This document shows positions 51,808 to 61,933 of a stretch of DNA of 64,000 nt, piece after piece (within the stretch, counting starts at the first letter, position 1; each line of letters begins with the position of its first letter). The stretch lies in contig NZ_JABWQX020000008.1 in the NCBI RefSeq assembly GCF_014268655.2, positions 27,889 to 91,888 of the forward strand, read 5' to 3'. Under the pieces are notes generated by a model. The model ran no database searches, was not told the DNA's origin, and saw only the letters and a program-made list of their open reading frames with translations. Source of the DNA: Pseudomonas marvdashtae. GTDB lineage: Bacteria > Pseudomonadota > Gammaproteobacteria > Pseudomonadales > Pseudomonadaceae. The translations under genes and the position numbers were made by a program.

Positions 51808-52698
51808 TCAGGACTGACTGGTAGGCGTCGACGGAGCCGGCGCTGGAGTCGGGGTGGCCACCGGAGTCGGAGCCGAAGCGGAGTTCGCTGTGCTCGTCGG
51901 GGTTGCCGGTTTGGCGGTCGCGGTCGGCGCCTTCGGTGCGGCTGCTTTTGGCGCAGTCGCTTTTTTCACCGCTGGCTTTTTCGCCGCGGCGGGTTTGGCG
52001 GCCGGTTTCGCAGCGGCTTTTGCCGCAGGTTTGGCCGCAGCCGGTTTAGCTGCCGCAGTTTTAGCCGCTGGCTTGGCTGCTGCCTTTGCCGCGACGGGTT
52101 TGGCCGCCGCCTTGGCTGCTGGTTTGGCCGCTGCGGTTTTAGCCGCTGGCTTGGCCGCTGCTTTGGCCGCAGGTTTGGCGACGGTTTTTGCCGCTGCCTT
52201 GACCAGTGGCTTGGCTGCCGTCTTCGCCGCGGGTTTGGCCGCCGCCGTCTTGCTTGCAGTAGCCTTGGTCGCGACAGGCGTGACCTTGGCCCCGGTCAGT
52301 TTTTCGATCTGTTTGGTCAGGGTGTCGACCTTGCTGTGCAGTTCCTTGACTTCATTGCGGCTCGGCACGCCCAAGCGGGAAATCGCACTGTTCAGGCGCT
52401 TGTCGAAGGCACCTTCCAGCTCATCCCATTTACCCAGGGCTCGATCCTTCACGCCGCCGATTCTCGATTTCGCCGACTCGGCGGAGACCGTAGCCGCATC
52501 GACCTGTTTGCCGACCGCCGTCTTGGTGAGTTTTTCGGCCTTCTCGCCGTCCTTAACCAGGGACTCGAAGAGTTTGCTGCCGTCAGTGTCGATCTTCGAG
52601 TACACGCCTAAACCAGCAAGCCAGATTTTGCGGGAGTACTTTTCAATCTTCCCGGCCCACGAGCTGCCTTCTTTTTCGGTGATTTTCTTGCCAGCCAT
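51808..52698 (-). CDS. phaF: PHA granule-associated histone-like phasin PhaF
   Basis: 296 residues from ATG 52698 (MAGKKITEKEGSSWAGKIEK). N-terminal phasin domain (KYSRKIWLAGLGVYSKIDTD, about 10-120), a leucine-zipper-like stretch (VKELHSKVDTLTKQIEKLTG), then a C-terminal half of Ala/Lys/Pro repeats of the AAKPAAK kind that resembles histone H1 and binds DNA. It links PHA granules to the nucleoid for even segregation. It follows phaI by 10 bases. The repeat makes this part low-complexity and prone to length variation. Confidence 0.95.
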   Translation of the reverse strand: MAGKKITEKEGSSWAGKIEKYSRKIWLAGLGVYSKIDTDGSKLFESLVKDGEKAEKLTKTAVGKQVDAATVSAESAKSRIGGVKDRALGKWDELEGAFDKRLNSAISRLGVPSRNEVKELHSKVDTLTKQIEKLTGAKVTPVATKATASKTAAAKPAAKTAAKPLVKAAAKTVAKPAAKAAAKPAAKTAAAKPAAKAAAKPVAAKAAAKPAAKTAAAKPAAAKPAAKAAAKPAAKPAAAKKPAVKKATAPKAAAPKAPTATAKPATPTSTANSASAPTPVATPTPAPAPSTPTSQS

Positions 52699-52708
52699 CC
52701 CGTTCTCC

Positions 52709-53131
52709 TTAATGTTTACGCGCGACACGTTCGAGCAATGCCGTTAGCTCATCGAGCTTAGCAGAGAGTGTCTCAACGTCATGTTTAGACGGAATGCCGA
52801 TACGATTCAAGGCACTTGCAACACGCGCGTCGAACACCTTCTCGACTTTGTCGAGTTGGACTTCAACCCGGGCCTTGAAAGTGTTGACGTCGGTCTTGGC
52901 TTCAATCAGTTCGCTGTTGGCTGCTTGAAGTTTTCCGGCAATGTTCTTTTTGCCTTTTATTTCAACAACTTCACCAGCCTTGACCAACTCCTGGAAGTAC
53001 TCGCTGCCTTCCTGGCCTACCTTGATATAGGCGCCCAGGCCAGCCAGCCAGATCTTGCGCGCATACGTTTTCACGTCGCTCAGCGTGGAAGATTCAATGT
53101 CGTTTTTTTTCTTCAAAATAACTTTGGCCAT
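52709..53131 (-). CDS. phaI: Phasin PhaI
   Basis: 140 residues from ATG 53131 (MAKVILKKKNDIESSTLSDV). A single phasin domain related to the N-terminus of PhaF (TYARKIWLAGLGAYIKVGQE; ALNRIGIPSKHDVETLSAKL). It coats mcl-PHA granules. First gene of the phaIF unit, opposite in direction to phaC1ZC2D. The open frame extends 20 codons upstream without family support. Confidence 0.94.
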   Translation of the reverse strand: MAKVILKKKNDIESSTLSDVKTYARKIWLAGLGAYIKVGQEGSEYFQELVKAGEVVEIKGKKNIAGKLQAANSELIEAKTDVNTFKARVEVQLDKVEKVFDARVASALNRIGIPSKHDVETLSAKLDELTALLERVARKH

Positions 53132-53200
53132 GGTGCACCTCACTCGAAGACAGGTGGGAGGAACTGCCCGTACAGGGTCGGACTCAGGCACAAAGTAGTG

Positions 53201-53228
53201 AGAATAATTAGAAAGGGCACCCTAACAA
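53201..53228 (-). promoter_or_regulatory. Candidate sigma-70 promoter of phaIF
   Basis: TTGTTA (minus, 53223-53228), 16-base spacer, TATTCT (53201-53206), about 70 bases before the phaI ATG. Four of six matches at each box. PhaD is expected to act near here; no operator was identified. Confidence 0.5.
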
Positions 53229-53252
53229 AACGGATAGACCCAAGGGAATGAC

Positions 53253-53286
53253 GCCCTGGTGGAAGCAGGCTCGCTTGCACCAGGGC
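53253..53286. repeat. REP-like hairpin upstream of phaI
   Basis: GCCCTGGTG and CACCAGGGC are exact 9-bp arms around GAAGCAGGCTCGCTTG, which is itself partly inverted (AGC ... GCT). It lies between the PHA-system gene and the phaI promoter and could end transcription of the former; no T-tract. Confidence 0.6.
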
Positions 53287-53332
53287 TAGTCAGGCAATTG
53301 AATTCCATATCCCAATTTACCATTGGGTTAAA

Positions 53333-53608
53333 TCAAGCCAACGCCTTATCCAAGGCTTTTTCGATTTCCGTCTTGATCGTGCCGCTCATGGCAGACATCA
53401 ACATGCCCAGTTCCACATCGACGCGGATCGAATCTTCGCCTACATGCACTTCGCCTTTGACCCCGGAGCGCTTGAGCTTCAGCGTGTCGCCCTCCCACTG
53501 GGGCTCCAGGCCATAGCTATCGGAAAGTTTCTGCGCCAACTTGTCAGCCTTTTCGCGGGCCGCTTCCTTGCCCAGGGCATGGGCACGCTCAACAGTAATA
53601 CGGGCCAT
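53333..53608 (-). CDS. Polyhydroxyalkanoic acid system family protein
   Basis: 91 residues from ATG 53608 (MARITVERAHALGKEAAREK). The motifs DSYGLEPQWEGDTLKLKRSG and VKGEVHVGEDSIRVDVELGM match the small family named for its position next to pha genes (PHA_gran_rgn). Function unknown; the fold resembles small START/SRPBCC-like or granule-associated proteins only speculatively. The frame is open 36 codons upstream, overlapping the ubiE leader, without support. Confidence 0.82.
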   Translation of the reverse strand: MARITVERAHALGKEAAREKADKLAQKLSDSYGLEPQWEGDTLKLKRSGVKGEVHVGEDSIRVDVELGMLMSAMSGTIKTEIEKALDKALA

Positions 53609-53762
53609 CTGATAACTCCTGCTTGATCGAGACTTGCCTGAACGTTCAGACCCTGCCTGCGTCAAAACGTCCTGGCCGTGGTTCATCTTACCTGCAGCCT
53701 TGCCAAGACAAAGCACTCCACCGGGATTAGAATGTCCCGCATTCTTTTTTGGTGACAGCGAT

Positions 53763-54533
53763 ATGACTGATCAGCGCAAAGGCAGCGATGCCGAACCCAC
53801 CACTCACTTCGGCTTCAAGAACGTGCCGGAAAGCCAGAAGGCGGAAAAAGTCGCTGAGGTTTTCCACTCGGTAGCCGCCAAGTATGACCTGATGAACGAC
53901 CTGCTCTCGGGCGGCATGCATCGCCTGTGGAAGCGCTTCGCGATCGAACTGTCGGGCGTGCGCACCGGCAATCGTGTACTGGACATCGCTGGCGGCACGG
54001 GTGACCTGACTAAAAAATTCTCCCACATCGTTGGCCCGACCGGCCATGTGGTGCTCGCCGACATCAACGAATCCATGCTCAAGGTCGGTCGCGACCGCTT
54101 GCTGGACCTGGGTGTGGCTGGCAACGTCGAGTTCGTCCAGGCCGATGCCGAGAAGCTGCCGTTCCCGGACAACCACTTCGACTGCGTCACCATCGCCTTC
54201 GGCCTGCGTAACGTCACCCATAAGGAAGACGCGCTGCGCTCCATGCTGCGCGTACTCAAGCCCGGTGGCCGGCTGCTGGTGCTGGAATTCTCCAAGCCGA
54301 CCAACGCGCTGATGTCCAAGGCCTACGACGCCTACTCGTTCGCCTTCATGCCGCTGATGGGCAAGCTGATCACCAACGACGCGGAAAGCTATCGCTACCT
54401 GGCCGAATCGATCCGCATGCATCCAGACCAGGAAACGCTGAAGTCGATGATGGTCGAAGCCGGTTTCGACCGCGTGACCTACCACAACATGACCTCGGGC
54501 ATCGTTGCCCTGCACCGCGGTATCAAGCCCTGA
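53763..54533 (+). CDS. ubiE: Ubiquinone/menaquinone C-methyltransferase UbiE
   Basis: 256 residues from ATG 53763 ([20 protein letters not shown]); the longer open frame upstream is not family-like. SAM motif [16 protein letters not shown], UbiE signatures [17 protein letters not shown] and [20 protein letters not shown]. It methylates the demethoxy-quinol ring in ubiquinone synthesis. The stop overlaps the ubiJ ATG (TGATG), so the three ubi genes are coupled. Confidence 0.96.
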   Translation: MTDQRKGSDAEPTTHFGFKNVPESQKAEKVAEVFHSVAAKYDLMNDLLSGGMHRLWKRFAIELSGVRTGNRVLDIAGGTGDLTKKFSHIVGPTGHVVLADINESMLKVGRDRLLDLGVAGNVEFVQADAEKLPFPDNHFDCVTIAFGLRNVTHKEDALRSMLRVLKPGGRLLVLEFSKPTNALMSKAYDAYSFAFMPLMGKLITNDAESYRYLAESIRMHPDQETLKSMMVEAGFDRVTYHNMTSGIVALHRGIKP

Positions 54534-55150
54534 TGCTGCTCACCGGCCTGCTCGCCGGCGTCGAACTCGGCATCAACCGGGTCCTGCGCCTGGACAGCAC
54601 GGCGCCGATGCGCCTGGCGCACTTGAGTGGCAAGGTGATTGCCGTCGATTGTCGCAGCCCGGCGCTCAAGCTGTTTATCCTGCCCAGCGATGAAGGCCTG
54701 ATGCTCGCCTCCCATTGGGAAGCCGAGGCAGACTGCACGCTCCGAGCCCCGGCGTCGAACCTGCTGGAGCTGGCGCTGAGCCAGAACAAGACCGCGGTGC
54801 TGCATGGCCCCGATGTCGAACTCGACGGCGACAGCGGTGTGCTGCTGGAGCTGGCAGCGATTCTCCAGGACCTTGAGCTGGACTGGGAATACGAGGTGTC
54901 CCGCTGGATCGGTCCGGTGGCCACCCAGTTGCTCAGCGGTCATCTGCGCAGCCGTACCCGCTGGTATCGCCAGGGCTTCGCCAGCCTGGGCCAGAATCTG
55001 AGTGAATACCTGGCCGAAGAATCGCGTACTCTCGTAGGCCAACGCGAAGCCCAGGCCCGTTTTGATGAACTGGACCAGATCAAGCTTGATCTGGAACGTC
55101 TCGAGGCGCGTTTTGAGCGCCTTTCCCGATCCCTTGAAACCAAGCGATAA
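54533..55150 (+). CDS. ubiJ: Ubiquinone biosynthesis accessory factor UbiJ (SCP2 domain)
   Basis: 205 residues. An SCP2-like lipid-binding domain (about 15-110; LSGKVIAVDCRSPALKLFIL, EADCTLRAPASNLLELAL) and a C-terminal coiled coil (RFDELDQIKLDLERLEARFE). UbiJ helps the soluble Ubi complex handle hydrophobic intermediates. It sits between ubiE and ubiB as in E. coli. Confidence 0.92.
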   Translation: MLLTGLLAGVELGINRVLRLDSTAPMRLAHLSGKVIAVDCRSPALKLFILPSDEGLMLASHWEAEADCTLRAPASNLLELALSQNKTAVLHGPDVELDGDSGVLLELAAILQDLELDWEYEVSRWIGPVATQLLSGHLRSRTRWYRQGFASLGQNLSEYLAEESRTLVGQREAQARFDELDQIKLDLERLEARFERLSRSLETKR

Positions 55151-55153
55151 CGC

Positions 55154-56758
55154 ATGAAGCTGCTTGCCGTCCGCCGTCTGTTGCGCATCCAGCGCGTCGT
55201 GATCCGCTACCGCCTCGATGACCTGCTGTTCGCCTTGCCGCTGCCCTGGTTTCTCCTGGCGCTGCGCTTCGTGTTGCCGTGGCGCTGGTTCCCACGCCGA
55301 ACCCTGGAGTTGAGTCGCGGCGCACGCCTGCGCCTGGCCTTGCAGGACCTGGGCCCCATCTTCATCAAGTTCGGACAGATTCTCTCGACCCGTCGCGACC
55401 TGCTGCCCGAAGACATCGCCGACGAACTGATGCTGCTGCAAGACCGCGTACCGCCGTTCGACTCCAAGCTGTCGGTGGCGCTGATCGAAGAGCAACTGGG
55501 CAAGAAGATCAGCGAAGTCTTCAGCCGTTTCGATGTCGAGCCCCTGGCCTCGGCGTCGGTCGCCCAGGTTCACGCCGCGCAACTCAAGACGGGTGAGGAA
55601 GTGGTGGTCAAGGTGATTCGCCCGGGCCTCAAGCCGATCATCGCCCAGGACCTGGCCTGGCTGTTCATCCTTGCGCGCGCCGCCGAGCGGCTGTCGGCCG
55701 ATGCGCGCCTGCTGCACCCGGTGGACGTGGTCCAGGACTACGAAAAAACCATCTTCGACGAACTCGACCTGCTGCGCGAAGCCGCCAACGCCAGCCAGTT
55801 GCGCCGTAACTTCGAAGGCTCGCCGCTGCTTTACGTCCCGCAAGTCTATTGGGACTGGTGCCGGCCGAAAGTGTTGGTGATGGAGCGCATCTACGGCATC
55901 CAGGTCACCGACCTCGCGACCCTGGCCGACCAGCGCACCGACATGAAACTGCTCGCCGAACGCGGCGTGGAGATTTTCTTCACCCAGGTGTTCCGCGACA
56001 GTTTCTTCCACGCCGACATGCACCCGGGCAACATCTTCGTCAGCACCGTGCAGCCGTGGAGTCCGCAATACATCGCCATCGACTGCGGCATCGTCGGCAG
56101 CCTCACCCCCGAGGACCAGGATTACCTGGCGCGCAATCTGTTCGCCTTCTTCAAGCGTGATTATCGCCGCGTTGCGCAGTTGCACATCGATTCTGGCTGG
56201 GTGCCGGCCGAGACCAAACTCAACGAGTTCGAAGCGGCGATCCGCACCGTGTGCGAACCGATCTTCGAAAAACCGTTAAAAGATATTTCCTTCGGCCAGG
56301 TCCTGATGCGCCTGTTCCAGACCGCGCGCCGCTTCAACATGGAAGTCCAGCCGCAACTGGTGCTCTTGCAAAAAACCCTGCTGAACATCGAAGGCCTCGG
56401 CCGCCAGCTCTACCCAGACCTGGATCTCTGGAACACCGCACAGCCGTTCCTCGAGCGCTGGATGCGCGAGCGGATGAGCCCGAAGACCTTGCTGGGCAAC
56501 GTGCAGAGCCAGTTCGAACAACTTCCGCACCTGGCCAACATGACCCGCGACCTGCTCGAGCGCATGTCCCAGCCCCACGCCCACGATCCTGCTCCACCGT
56601 GGAAACGCCGTCGGGACGACTGGTTCCTGCGCCTGCTCGGCGCAGCCCACCTGGGTGGCGGCGCGGTGCTCGCGGCCGGCGGCCCACTGAGCGAACTGGG
56701 TCATTGGCCCGCCGGCATCATGGTGGCCGTGGGTTTGTATCTGGTCGTTCGCCGATAG
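55154..56758 (+). CDS. ubiB: Ubiquinone biosynthesis kinase-like protein UbiB
   Basis: 534 residues. ABC1/ADCK atypical kinase: the KxGQ motif in [16 protein letters not shown], the Ala-rich loop [12 protein letters not shown], conserved Lys in [21 protein letters not shown] catalytic loop and [20 protein letters not shown] metal motif. Two C-terminal membrane helices (about 490-530). ATPase that supports coenzyme Q synthesis at the membrane. Three bases after ubiJ. Confidence 0.96.
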   Translation: MKLLAVRRLLRIQRVVIRYRLDDLLFALPLPWFLLALRFVLPWRWFPRRTLELSRGARLRLALQDLGPIFIKFGQILSTRRDLLPEDIADELMLLQDRVPPFDSKLSVALIEEQLGKKISEVFSRFDVEPLASASVAQVHAAQLKTGEEVVVKVIRPGLKPIIAQDLAWLFILARAAERLSADARLLHPVDVVQDYEKTIFDELDLLREAANASQLRRNFEGSPLLYVPQVYWDWCRPKVLVMERIYGIQVTDLATLADQRTDMKLLAERGVEIFFTQVFRDSFFHADMHPGNIFVSTVQPWSPQYIAIDCGIVGSLTPEDQDYLARNLFAFFKRDYRRVAQLHIDSGWVPAETKLNEFEAAIRTVCEPIFEKPLKDISFGQVLMRLFQTARRFNMEVQPQLVLLQKTLLNIEGLGRQLYPDLDLWNTAQPFLERWMRERMSPKTLLGNVQSQFEQLPHLANMTRDLLERMSQPHAHDPAPPWKRRRDDWFLRLLGAAHLGGGAVLAAGGPLSELGHWPAGIMVAVGLYLVVRR

Positions 56759-56839
56759 CCATCACCGGTTCTCGCTGGCACACTGTTTCAACGCTGGGCC
56801 CGCCGATTCGAAGTGCGCGGCCCATGGTCGGAGTCGAAG

Positions 56840-57238
56840 ATGAAAAACTGGCAGGACGAGATCAAGTGGGACGCTGACGGACTGGTTCCGGCGATCGCCC
56901 AGGATCACAAGACCGGGCGCGTGCTGATGATGGCCTGGATGAATCGCGAAGCGCTGGCACTGACCGCCGCCGAGAACCGCGCCATCTATTGGTCACGCTC
57001 CCGTGGCAAACTGTGGCGCAAGGGCGAGGAGTCCGGGCACGTACAACACTTGCACGAGATGCGCCTGGATTGCGACGGCGACGTCATCATCCTGATGGTC
57101 GAACAGGTTGGCGAAATCGCCTGCCACACCGGCCGGCAGAGCTGCTTCTATCGCGTCTTCGAGAACGGCGACTGGAAAACCGTCGACCCGGTGCTCAAGG
57201 ACCCGCACGCCATCTATCCAGGACATTCCCATGAGTGA
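56840..57238 (+). CDS. hisI: Phosphoribosyl-AMP cyclohydrolase
   Basis: 132 residues from ATG 56840 with GGAG upstream. The motifs [33 protein letters not shown], metal-binding [15 protein letters not shown] and the [11 protein letters not shown]ys/His site are all present. Third step of histidine synthesis. It is separate from HisE, unlike the fused HisIE of E. coli. It overlaps hisE by 8 bases. Confidence 0.96.
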   Translation: MKNWQDEIKWDADGLVPAIAQDHKTGRVLMMAWMNREALALTAAENRAIYWSRSRGKLWRKGEESGHVQHLHEMRLDCDGDVIILMVEQVGEIACHTGRQSCFYRVFENGDWKTVDPVLKDPHAIYPGHSHE

Positions 57239-57563
57239 CACCCTGACCCGCCTGGCCCAGGTGCTGGAAGAGCGCAAAGGCGCCGCGGCCGACAGCTCCT
57301 ATGTCGCCAGCCTGTACCACAAGGGCTTGAACAAGATTCTGGAAAAGGTCGGCGAAGAATCGGTCGAGACCATCATCGCCGCCAAGGACGCCGCCATCAG
57401 CGGCGACTGCAGCGACGTGATCTACGAGACCGCCGACCTGTGGTTCCACAGCCTGGTCATGCTGGCCCAACTGGGGCAGCATCCGCAGGCCGTACTGGAT
57501 GAACTGGACCGTCGCTTCGGTCTGTCCGGGCACGTCGAGAAAGCCTCGCGCCCGTCCGCCTGA
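57231..57563 (+). CDS. hisE: Phosphoribosyl-ATP pyrophosphatase
   Basis: 110 residues from ATG 57231. All-alpha MazG-like fold; [17 protein letters not shown] and [20 protein letters not shown] contain the acidic Mg2+ ligands (EE..E and E..D). It hydrolyses PR-ATP to PR-AMP, the step before HisI. Overlaps hisI. Confidence 0.95.
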   Translation: MSDTLTRLAQVLEERKGAAADSSYVASLYHKGLNKILEKVGEESVETIIAAKDAAISGDCSDVIYETADLWFHSLVMLAQLGQHPQAVLDELDRRFGLSGHVEKASRPSA

Positions 57564-57585
57564 TCATTTTTTGAGGAGTAGCCAC

Positions 57586-57870
57586 ATGGGTATCTTTGAC
57601 TGGAAACACTGGGTCGTCATTCTGGTTGTCGTGGTGTTGGTGTTCGGCACCAAGAAACTGAAAAACCTCGGCACCGATGTCGGCGAGTCGATCAAGGGCT
57701 TTCGCAAAGCCATGAACGATGACGAAAAACCGGCCGACACCACCGCCCAGGCTCAACCGGTACAGCCGGCCCAACCGGTGCATCCGCAGGCCGCCCAGCC
57801 TGTGAACGCACCGAATACCATCGACGTGCAGGCCCAGAAAGTCGAAGAGCCAACCCGCAAAGACTCGTGA
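57586..57870 (+). CDS. tatA: Twin-arginine translocase subunit TatA
   Basis: 94 residues from ATG 57586, TTGAGGAG upstream. N-terminal membrane helix ([20 protein letters not shown]), FGxKKL hinge, amphipathic helix ([19 protein letters not shown]) and a Pro/Gln-rich tail. It forms the pore for folded Tat substrates. First gene of tatABC. Confidence 0.95.
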   Translation: MGIFDWKHWVVILVVVVLVFGTKKLKNLGTDVGESIKGFRKAMNDDEKPADTTAQAQPVQPAQPVHPQAAQPVNAPNTIDVQAQKVEEPTRKDS

Positions 57871-57880
57871 GCACTGACTA

Positions 57881-58294
57881 ATGTTTGGGATCAGCTTCAC
57901 TGAACTGCTGCTCGTCGGCCTCGTCGCCCTGCTGGTACTGGGCCCCGAGCGCCTGCCGGGTGCTGCGCGCACCGCCGGTCTCTGGATCGGGCGCCTGAAG
58001 CGCAGCTTCAATGCGATCAAACAGGAAGTTGAACGTGAAATCGGTGCCGACGACATTCGTCGGCAACTGCACAACGAACACATCCTCTCGCTGGAGCAGG
58101 AAGCACGGAAGATCTTCACACCGACCCAGCAGGAACCGACGCCGGTCCAGCCCGTCGCCGAGCCGACCATTGCTCCCCAGGCACCGGCTGTCGAAGCTGC
58201 GCCAGTGGCCGCTGAACCGGCAAAACCGGTTGAACCGGCAACCACGACGACTGTGACTCCCCACGATGCTACTTTGCCGCCGCGAGCCCCATGA
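57881..58294 (+). CDS. tatB: Twin-arginine translocase subunit TatB
   Basis: 137 residues. N-terminus [20 protein letters not shown] with the conserved Glu8, [20 protein letters not shown] amphipathic segment, and a Pro/Ala-rich C-terminus. It forms the receptor with TatC. The stop overlaps the tatC ATG by 4 bases. Confidence 0.95.
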   Translation: MFGISFTELLLVGLVALLVLGPERLPGAARTAGLWIGRLKRSFNAIKQEVEREIGADDIRRQLHNEHILSLEQEARKIFTPTQQEPTPVQPVAEPTIAPQAPAVEAAPVAAEPAKPVEPATTTTVTPHDATLPPRAP

Positions 58295-59088
58295 GCGCTA
58301 TCCCTGAAAACGACCAGCCGATGCCGCTGGTATCGCACCTCACCGAGTTGCGCACCCGCCTGCTGCGTTGCGTCGCGGCGGTTTTCGTCATCTTCGCCGG
58401 GCTGTTTGCCTTCACCCAGCAGATCTATACCTTCGTCTCCACGCCGCTGCGTGAGTATTTGCCGGTAGGCGCGACGATGATCGCCACCGACGTGTCATCA
58501 CCGTTCCTGACGCCGCTGAAGCTGACGATGATGGTCTCGCTGTTCCTGGCGATCCCGGTGATTCTGCATCAGATCTGGGGATTCATCGCGCCGGGCCTGT
58601 ACAAGCATGAGAAACGCATCGCCGTGCCGCTGCTGGTGTCGAGCATCCTGCTGTTCTACACCGGCATGGCCTTCGCCTATTTCTTCGTGTTTCCACTGAT
58701 CTTCAAGTTCTTCGCCGCCGCCACCCCGGCAGGCGTCGAGATGATGACCGACATCACCAGCTACCTGGATTTTGTCATGACGCTGTTCTTCGCCTTTGGC
58801 GTGGCGTTTGAAATCCCGGTGGCGGTGGTGCTGCTGGTGTGGATCGGCGTGGTGGACGTTGCCTACCTGAAGAAGATCCGGCCGTACGTGATCATCGGTT
58901 GCTTCGTGGTCGGCATGATCCTGACCCCGCCAGACATTTTCTCCCAGACCTTGCTGGCCGTGCCGATGTGGCTGCTGTTCGAGATCGGCATCCTGTTCGG
59001 TGGCCTGGTGCGCAAGCGCCGGGAAGAAGAGCCCGAAGACCAGCCCGTGGACGACCACAACGACCAGCCGCCAGCGACCCAAGCGTGA
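58291..59088 (+). CDS. tatC: Twin-arginine translocase subunit TatC
   Basis: 265 residues, six membrane helices. N-terminal signature [16 protein letters not shown] with the Glu of the signal-peptide site, [13 protein letters not shown] loop, and a charged C-terminal tail ([15 protein letters not shown]). It recognises the RR motif. The stop overlaps the rsmE GTG start. Confidence 0.95.
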   Translation: MSAIPENDQPMPLVSHLTELRTRLLRCVAAVFVIFAGLFAFTQQIYTFVSTPLREYLPVGATMIATDVSSPFLTPLKLTMMVSLFLAIPVILHQIWGFIAPGLYKHEKRIAVPLLVSSILLFYTGMAFAYFFVFPLIFKFFAAATPAGVEMMTDITSYLDFVMTLFFAFGVAFEIPVAVVLLVWIGVVDVAYLKKIRPYVIIGCFVVGMILTPPDIFSQTLLAVPMWLLFEIGILFGGLVRKRREEEPEDQPVDDHNDQPPATQA

Positions 59089-59792
59089 ACCTGCTGCTGC
59101 TCGAAGAGGCCGATTTCATCGGGCCGGACCGGGTCATCTTGAGCGATCGCCGATTGACCCACATGCAGGAAGTCCACCGCAGCGCTGTCGGTGACAGCTT
59201 GCGGGTCGGGCGCATCGGCGGGCTGATGGGCACCGCCCAGGTGTTGCGCCTGGAAGCTCGCGAAGCCGAACTGCAAGTGACTCTCGACCAGCCACCGCCA
59301 GCCAAATTATCGCTGACACTGGTGCTGGCATTGCCGCGTCCGAAAATGCTCCGGCGGGTGTTCCAGACCGTTGCGACCATGGGCGTGCCGCGCGTGATCC
59401 TGGTCAACAGCTATCGCGTGGAAAAGAGTTTCTGGCAGACGCCGTTCCTGGAGCCAGAAGCCATTCGCGAGCAACTGATCCTGGGGCTGGAGCAGGCCCG
59501 GGACAGCGTGTTGCCTGAAATCATCATCGAAAAACGCTTCAAACCCTTCGTCGAGGACCGCTTGCCGGCCATCGTCGAAGGCACCCTCGGCCTGGTCGGT
59601 CACCCTGGCGATCACCCGCCCTGCCCTCGGGCACTGACGGAACCGGTCACGCTGGCGATCGGCCCCGAAGGCGGCTGGATCCCCTACGAGGTCGACCTGC
59701 TGGGCAAGGCCGGTTTGCAACCGGTGCAGCTGGGCGAGCGGATCCTGCGGGTCGAGACCGCAGTAACGGCGCTGCTCTCACGCCTGTTCTGA
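59085..59792 (+). CDS. rsmE: 16S rRNA (uracil1498-N3)-methyltransferase RsmE
   Basis: 235 residues from GTG 59085, overlapping the tatC stop (GTGA). An N-terminal PUA-like domain is followed by a SPOUT knot: [39 protein letters not shown] and [17 protein letters not shown], all RsmE signatures. It methylates U1498 in the small subunit. Confidence 0.95.
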   Translation: MNLLLLEEADFIGPDRVILSDRRLTHMQEVHRSAVGDSLRVGRIGGLMGTAQVLRLEAREAELQVTLDQPPPAKLSLTLVLALPRPKMLRRVFQTVATMGVPRVILVNSYRVEKSFWQTPFLEPEAIREQLILGLEQARDSVLPEIIIEKRFKPFVEDRLPAIVEGTLGLVGHPGDHPPCPRALTEPVTLAIGPEGGWIPYEVDLLGKAGLQPVQLGERILRVETAVTALLSRLF

Positions 59793-59908
59793 TCTCCGTA
59801 GCTTGCTACGCTGTTACAAACTTATTTAGCTAATCTCTCCAGTTCCTCCCGAAACGTGTCGATAGAACTACCATAAAAAGCAGTTCCGCCCTTCAAGGGA
59901 GTACCGGC

Positions 59909-61813
59909 ATGTTCCGATGGCTAGGTAACGTAGGCGTTAATCGCAAACTCGGCTTCGGTTTTGGCTTGGTACTGCTCTTGACCGTAATGATCGCCTTCAC
60001 CGGCTGGACCGGCCTGCGCAAGGTGATTGCCCACGGCGACACGCTGGGACTCATCGCCAGCCTGAACGACTTGACCAAGGACCTGCGCTCCGCGCGCATG
60101 GATTACGACGCGACCCGCGGCGAGAAAGGTCCAGGTGATCTCAACGATCTGCTCGGTAAATTGGAGCCTGGGCTACAGACTGCCCGCCAATCTATCGAGC
60201 AATCGGCCGACGTGGCGCTCATCGACAAGCAACTGGCGGCTATTACCGAGTACAGGGCTGTCGTTGCCGAGTTGGTCCGCGCCACCGTAAGCCGCGAGAA
60301 TGCGCGCAGCAAACTGGGCGCCAGCGCCGATAACGCCGTGGCCCGAGTCGCCAGCGTTGAAAGCGCCATACGGCAAAGCGAGAACGCCGCTCAACTCGAC
60401 AGCGTGGTGAGCCTGAGCAAGGCCATCCAGCAAGCCCGCTATCAGGTTCGCGGCTACACCTACAGCGGCCGGGCCGATGCCGAGCAGCCGGCCTTGGATG
60501 CCATCGATAACGCGCTGAAAGCGCTCGGCAGCCTGCCGGCCCAACTGCCCGCTGAACACGCTGCCAACCTGCAACAGGCCAGCGAGTCGTTCAAGGCCTA
60601 TCGTGCCGCGGTCAGCCAGTTCCATGAAGCCCAGGCCGCCAGCGCTGTCGCCATCAAGCGCATGTCCGACTTGGGGGTTGTGCTACGCGGGGCCAGTAGG
60701 GACATCACGCTGTCCCAAACGGAAGTGCGCGACCACGAGGCCGCCAGAGCCAACCTCTTCCTGATCTCGGCCGCCGCGTTGGCCCTGCTTTTCGGCGTGA
60801 TCGCCGCCCTGGTGATCACCCGGCAGATCGTCACCCCGCTGGAGCAGACCCTCAAGGTCGCCGAACGCGTGGCGGCAGGCGACCTGACCCACAACCTCAG
60901 CTCCGAGCGCCGCGACGAACTGGGCCAACTGCAACGTGCCATGCAGAGCATGACCGTGGGCCTGCGGCACTTGATCGGCAGCATCAGCGACAGCGTCACG
61001 CAGATCGCCAGCGCCGCCGAACAGCTTTCCGCCGTCACCGAACAGACCAGCGCCGGAGTCAACAGCCAGAAAGTGGAAACCGACCAGGTCGCCACCGCCA
61101 TGCACGAAATGACCGCCACGGTGCAGGAAGTGGCGCGTAATGCCGAGCAAGCGAGCGAAGCGACGGTCGCCGCGGACCAGCAGGCTCGCGAAGGCGAAAA
61201 GGTGGTTGGCGAAGCCATCGCCCAGATCGAGCGCCTGTCCAACGCGGTGGGCAATTCCACCGAAGCCATGGGCCACCTCAAACGCGAAAGCGACAAGATC
61301 GGCAGCGTCCTGGACGTGATCAAGTCCGTGGCCCAGCAAACCAACCTGCTGGCTCTCAACGCGGCCATCGAGGCGGCCCGGGCCGGTGAAGCCGGGCGTG
61401 GTTTCGCAGTGGTGGCCGACGAAGTGCGCAGCCTGGCCCAGCGCACCCAGAAGTCCACCGAAGAAATCGAGCAACTGGTCCTTGGCCTGCAGACCGGAAC
61501 CGAACAGGTCGCGTCCAGCCTGGACAACAGTCGCAGCCTGACCGACAGCAGCGTCGAACTGACCCGCCGTGCCGGGAGCTCACTGGAAAACATCACCCGC
61601 ACCGTCTCGGCGATCCAGTCGATGAACCAACAGATCGCCGCCGCGGCCGAGCAACAGAGCGCCGTGGCCGAAGAGATCAACCGCAGCGTCCTGAATGTTC
61701 GCGACGTGTCCGAACAGACAGCCGCTTCCAGTGAAGAAACCGCCGCTTCCAGCGCTGAACTGGCGCGGTTGGGGGGCCATTTGCAAACGCTGGTAGGACG
61801 CTTCAAGGTCTGA
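59909..61813 (+). CDS. HBM-type methyl-accepting chemotaxis protein, McpK/McpQ-like (copy 1)
   Basis: 634 residues. TM1 about 15-33, a ~250-residue periplasmic helical bimodular (HBM) domain (35-280; [40 protein letters not shown]), TM2 283-305 ([20 protein letters not shown]), HAMP 306-360 ([20 protein letters not shown]), then the coiled-coil signalling domain with tip [23 protein letters not shown] receptors beside tat/rsmE in P. aeruginosa (McpK) and P. putida (McpQ) bind 2-oxoglutarate or citrate; the ligand here is unproven. AAGGGAG precedes the ATG. Confidence 0.9.
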   Translation: MFRWLGNVGVNRKLGFGFGLVLLLTVMIAFTGWTGLRKVIAHGDTLGLIASLNDLTKDLRSARMDYDATRGEKGPGDLNDLLGKLEPGLQTARQSIEQSADVALIDKQLAAITEYRAVVAELVRATVSRENARSKLGASADNAVARVASVESAIRQSENAAQLDSVVSLSKAIQQARYQVRGYTYSGRADAEQPALDAIDNALKALGSLPAQLPAEHAANLQQASESFKAYRAAVSQFHEAQAASAVAIKRMSDLGVVLRGASRDITLSQTEVRDHEAARANLFLISAAALALLFGVIAALVITRQIVTPLEQTLKVAERVAAGDLTHNLSSERRDELGQLQRAMQSMTVGLRHLIGSISDSVTQIASAAEQLSAVTEQTSAGVNSQKVETDQVATAMHEMTATVQEVARNAEQASEATVAADQQAREGEKVVGEAIAQIERLSNAVGNSTEAMGHLKRESDKIGSVLDVIKSVAQQTNLLALNAAIEAARAGEAGRGFAVVADEVRSLAQRTQKSTEEIEQLVLGLQTGTEQVASSLDNSRSLTDSSVELTRRAGSSLENITRTVSAIQSMNQQIAAAAEQQSAVAEEINRSVLNVRDVSEQTAASSEETAASSAELARLGGHLQTLVGRFKV

Positions 61814-61864
61814 CCAAAAGGGCGGGCATAAAACCACGAAAAAAACCCCACCGTGTCTATTTTC

Positions 61865-61891
61865 TACAGATCCCGCCCAAGCCGCCGATAC
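61865..61891 (+). promoter_or_regulatory. Candidate sigma-28 (FliA) promoter of the second chemoreceptor
   Basis: TACA (61865-61868), 15-base spacer, GCCGATAC (61884-61891) fits the motility consensus TAAA-N15-GCCGATAA with two mismatches. It is 43 bases before the ATG at 61934. The first receptor has only GTCGATAG without a -35 partner. Confidence 0.55.
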
Positions 61892-61933
61892 AGTCCCCAT
61901 AAAACCAATTCAACGCTCCAAGGGAGTATCAGC

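Noticed and set aside
51820..52290. Tandem DNA repeat or minisatellite unrelated to coding
   Set aside because: It is in frame and encodes the Ala/Lys/Pro tail of PhaF.
54479..56185. 568-codon open frame opposite ubiJ and ubiB
   Set aside because: Antisense shadow over two conserved genes.
59839..59865. Sigma-28 promoter before the first chemoreceptor
   Set aside because: GTCGATAG resembles the -10, but the position 15 bases upstream reads CCAG, not TAAA.
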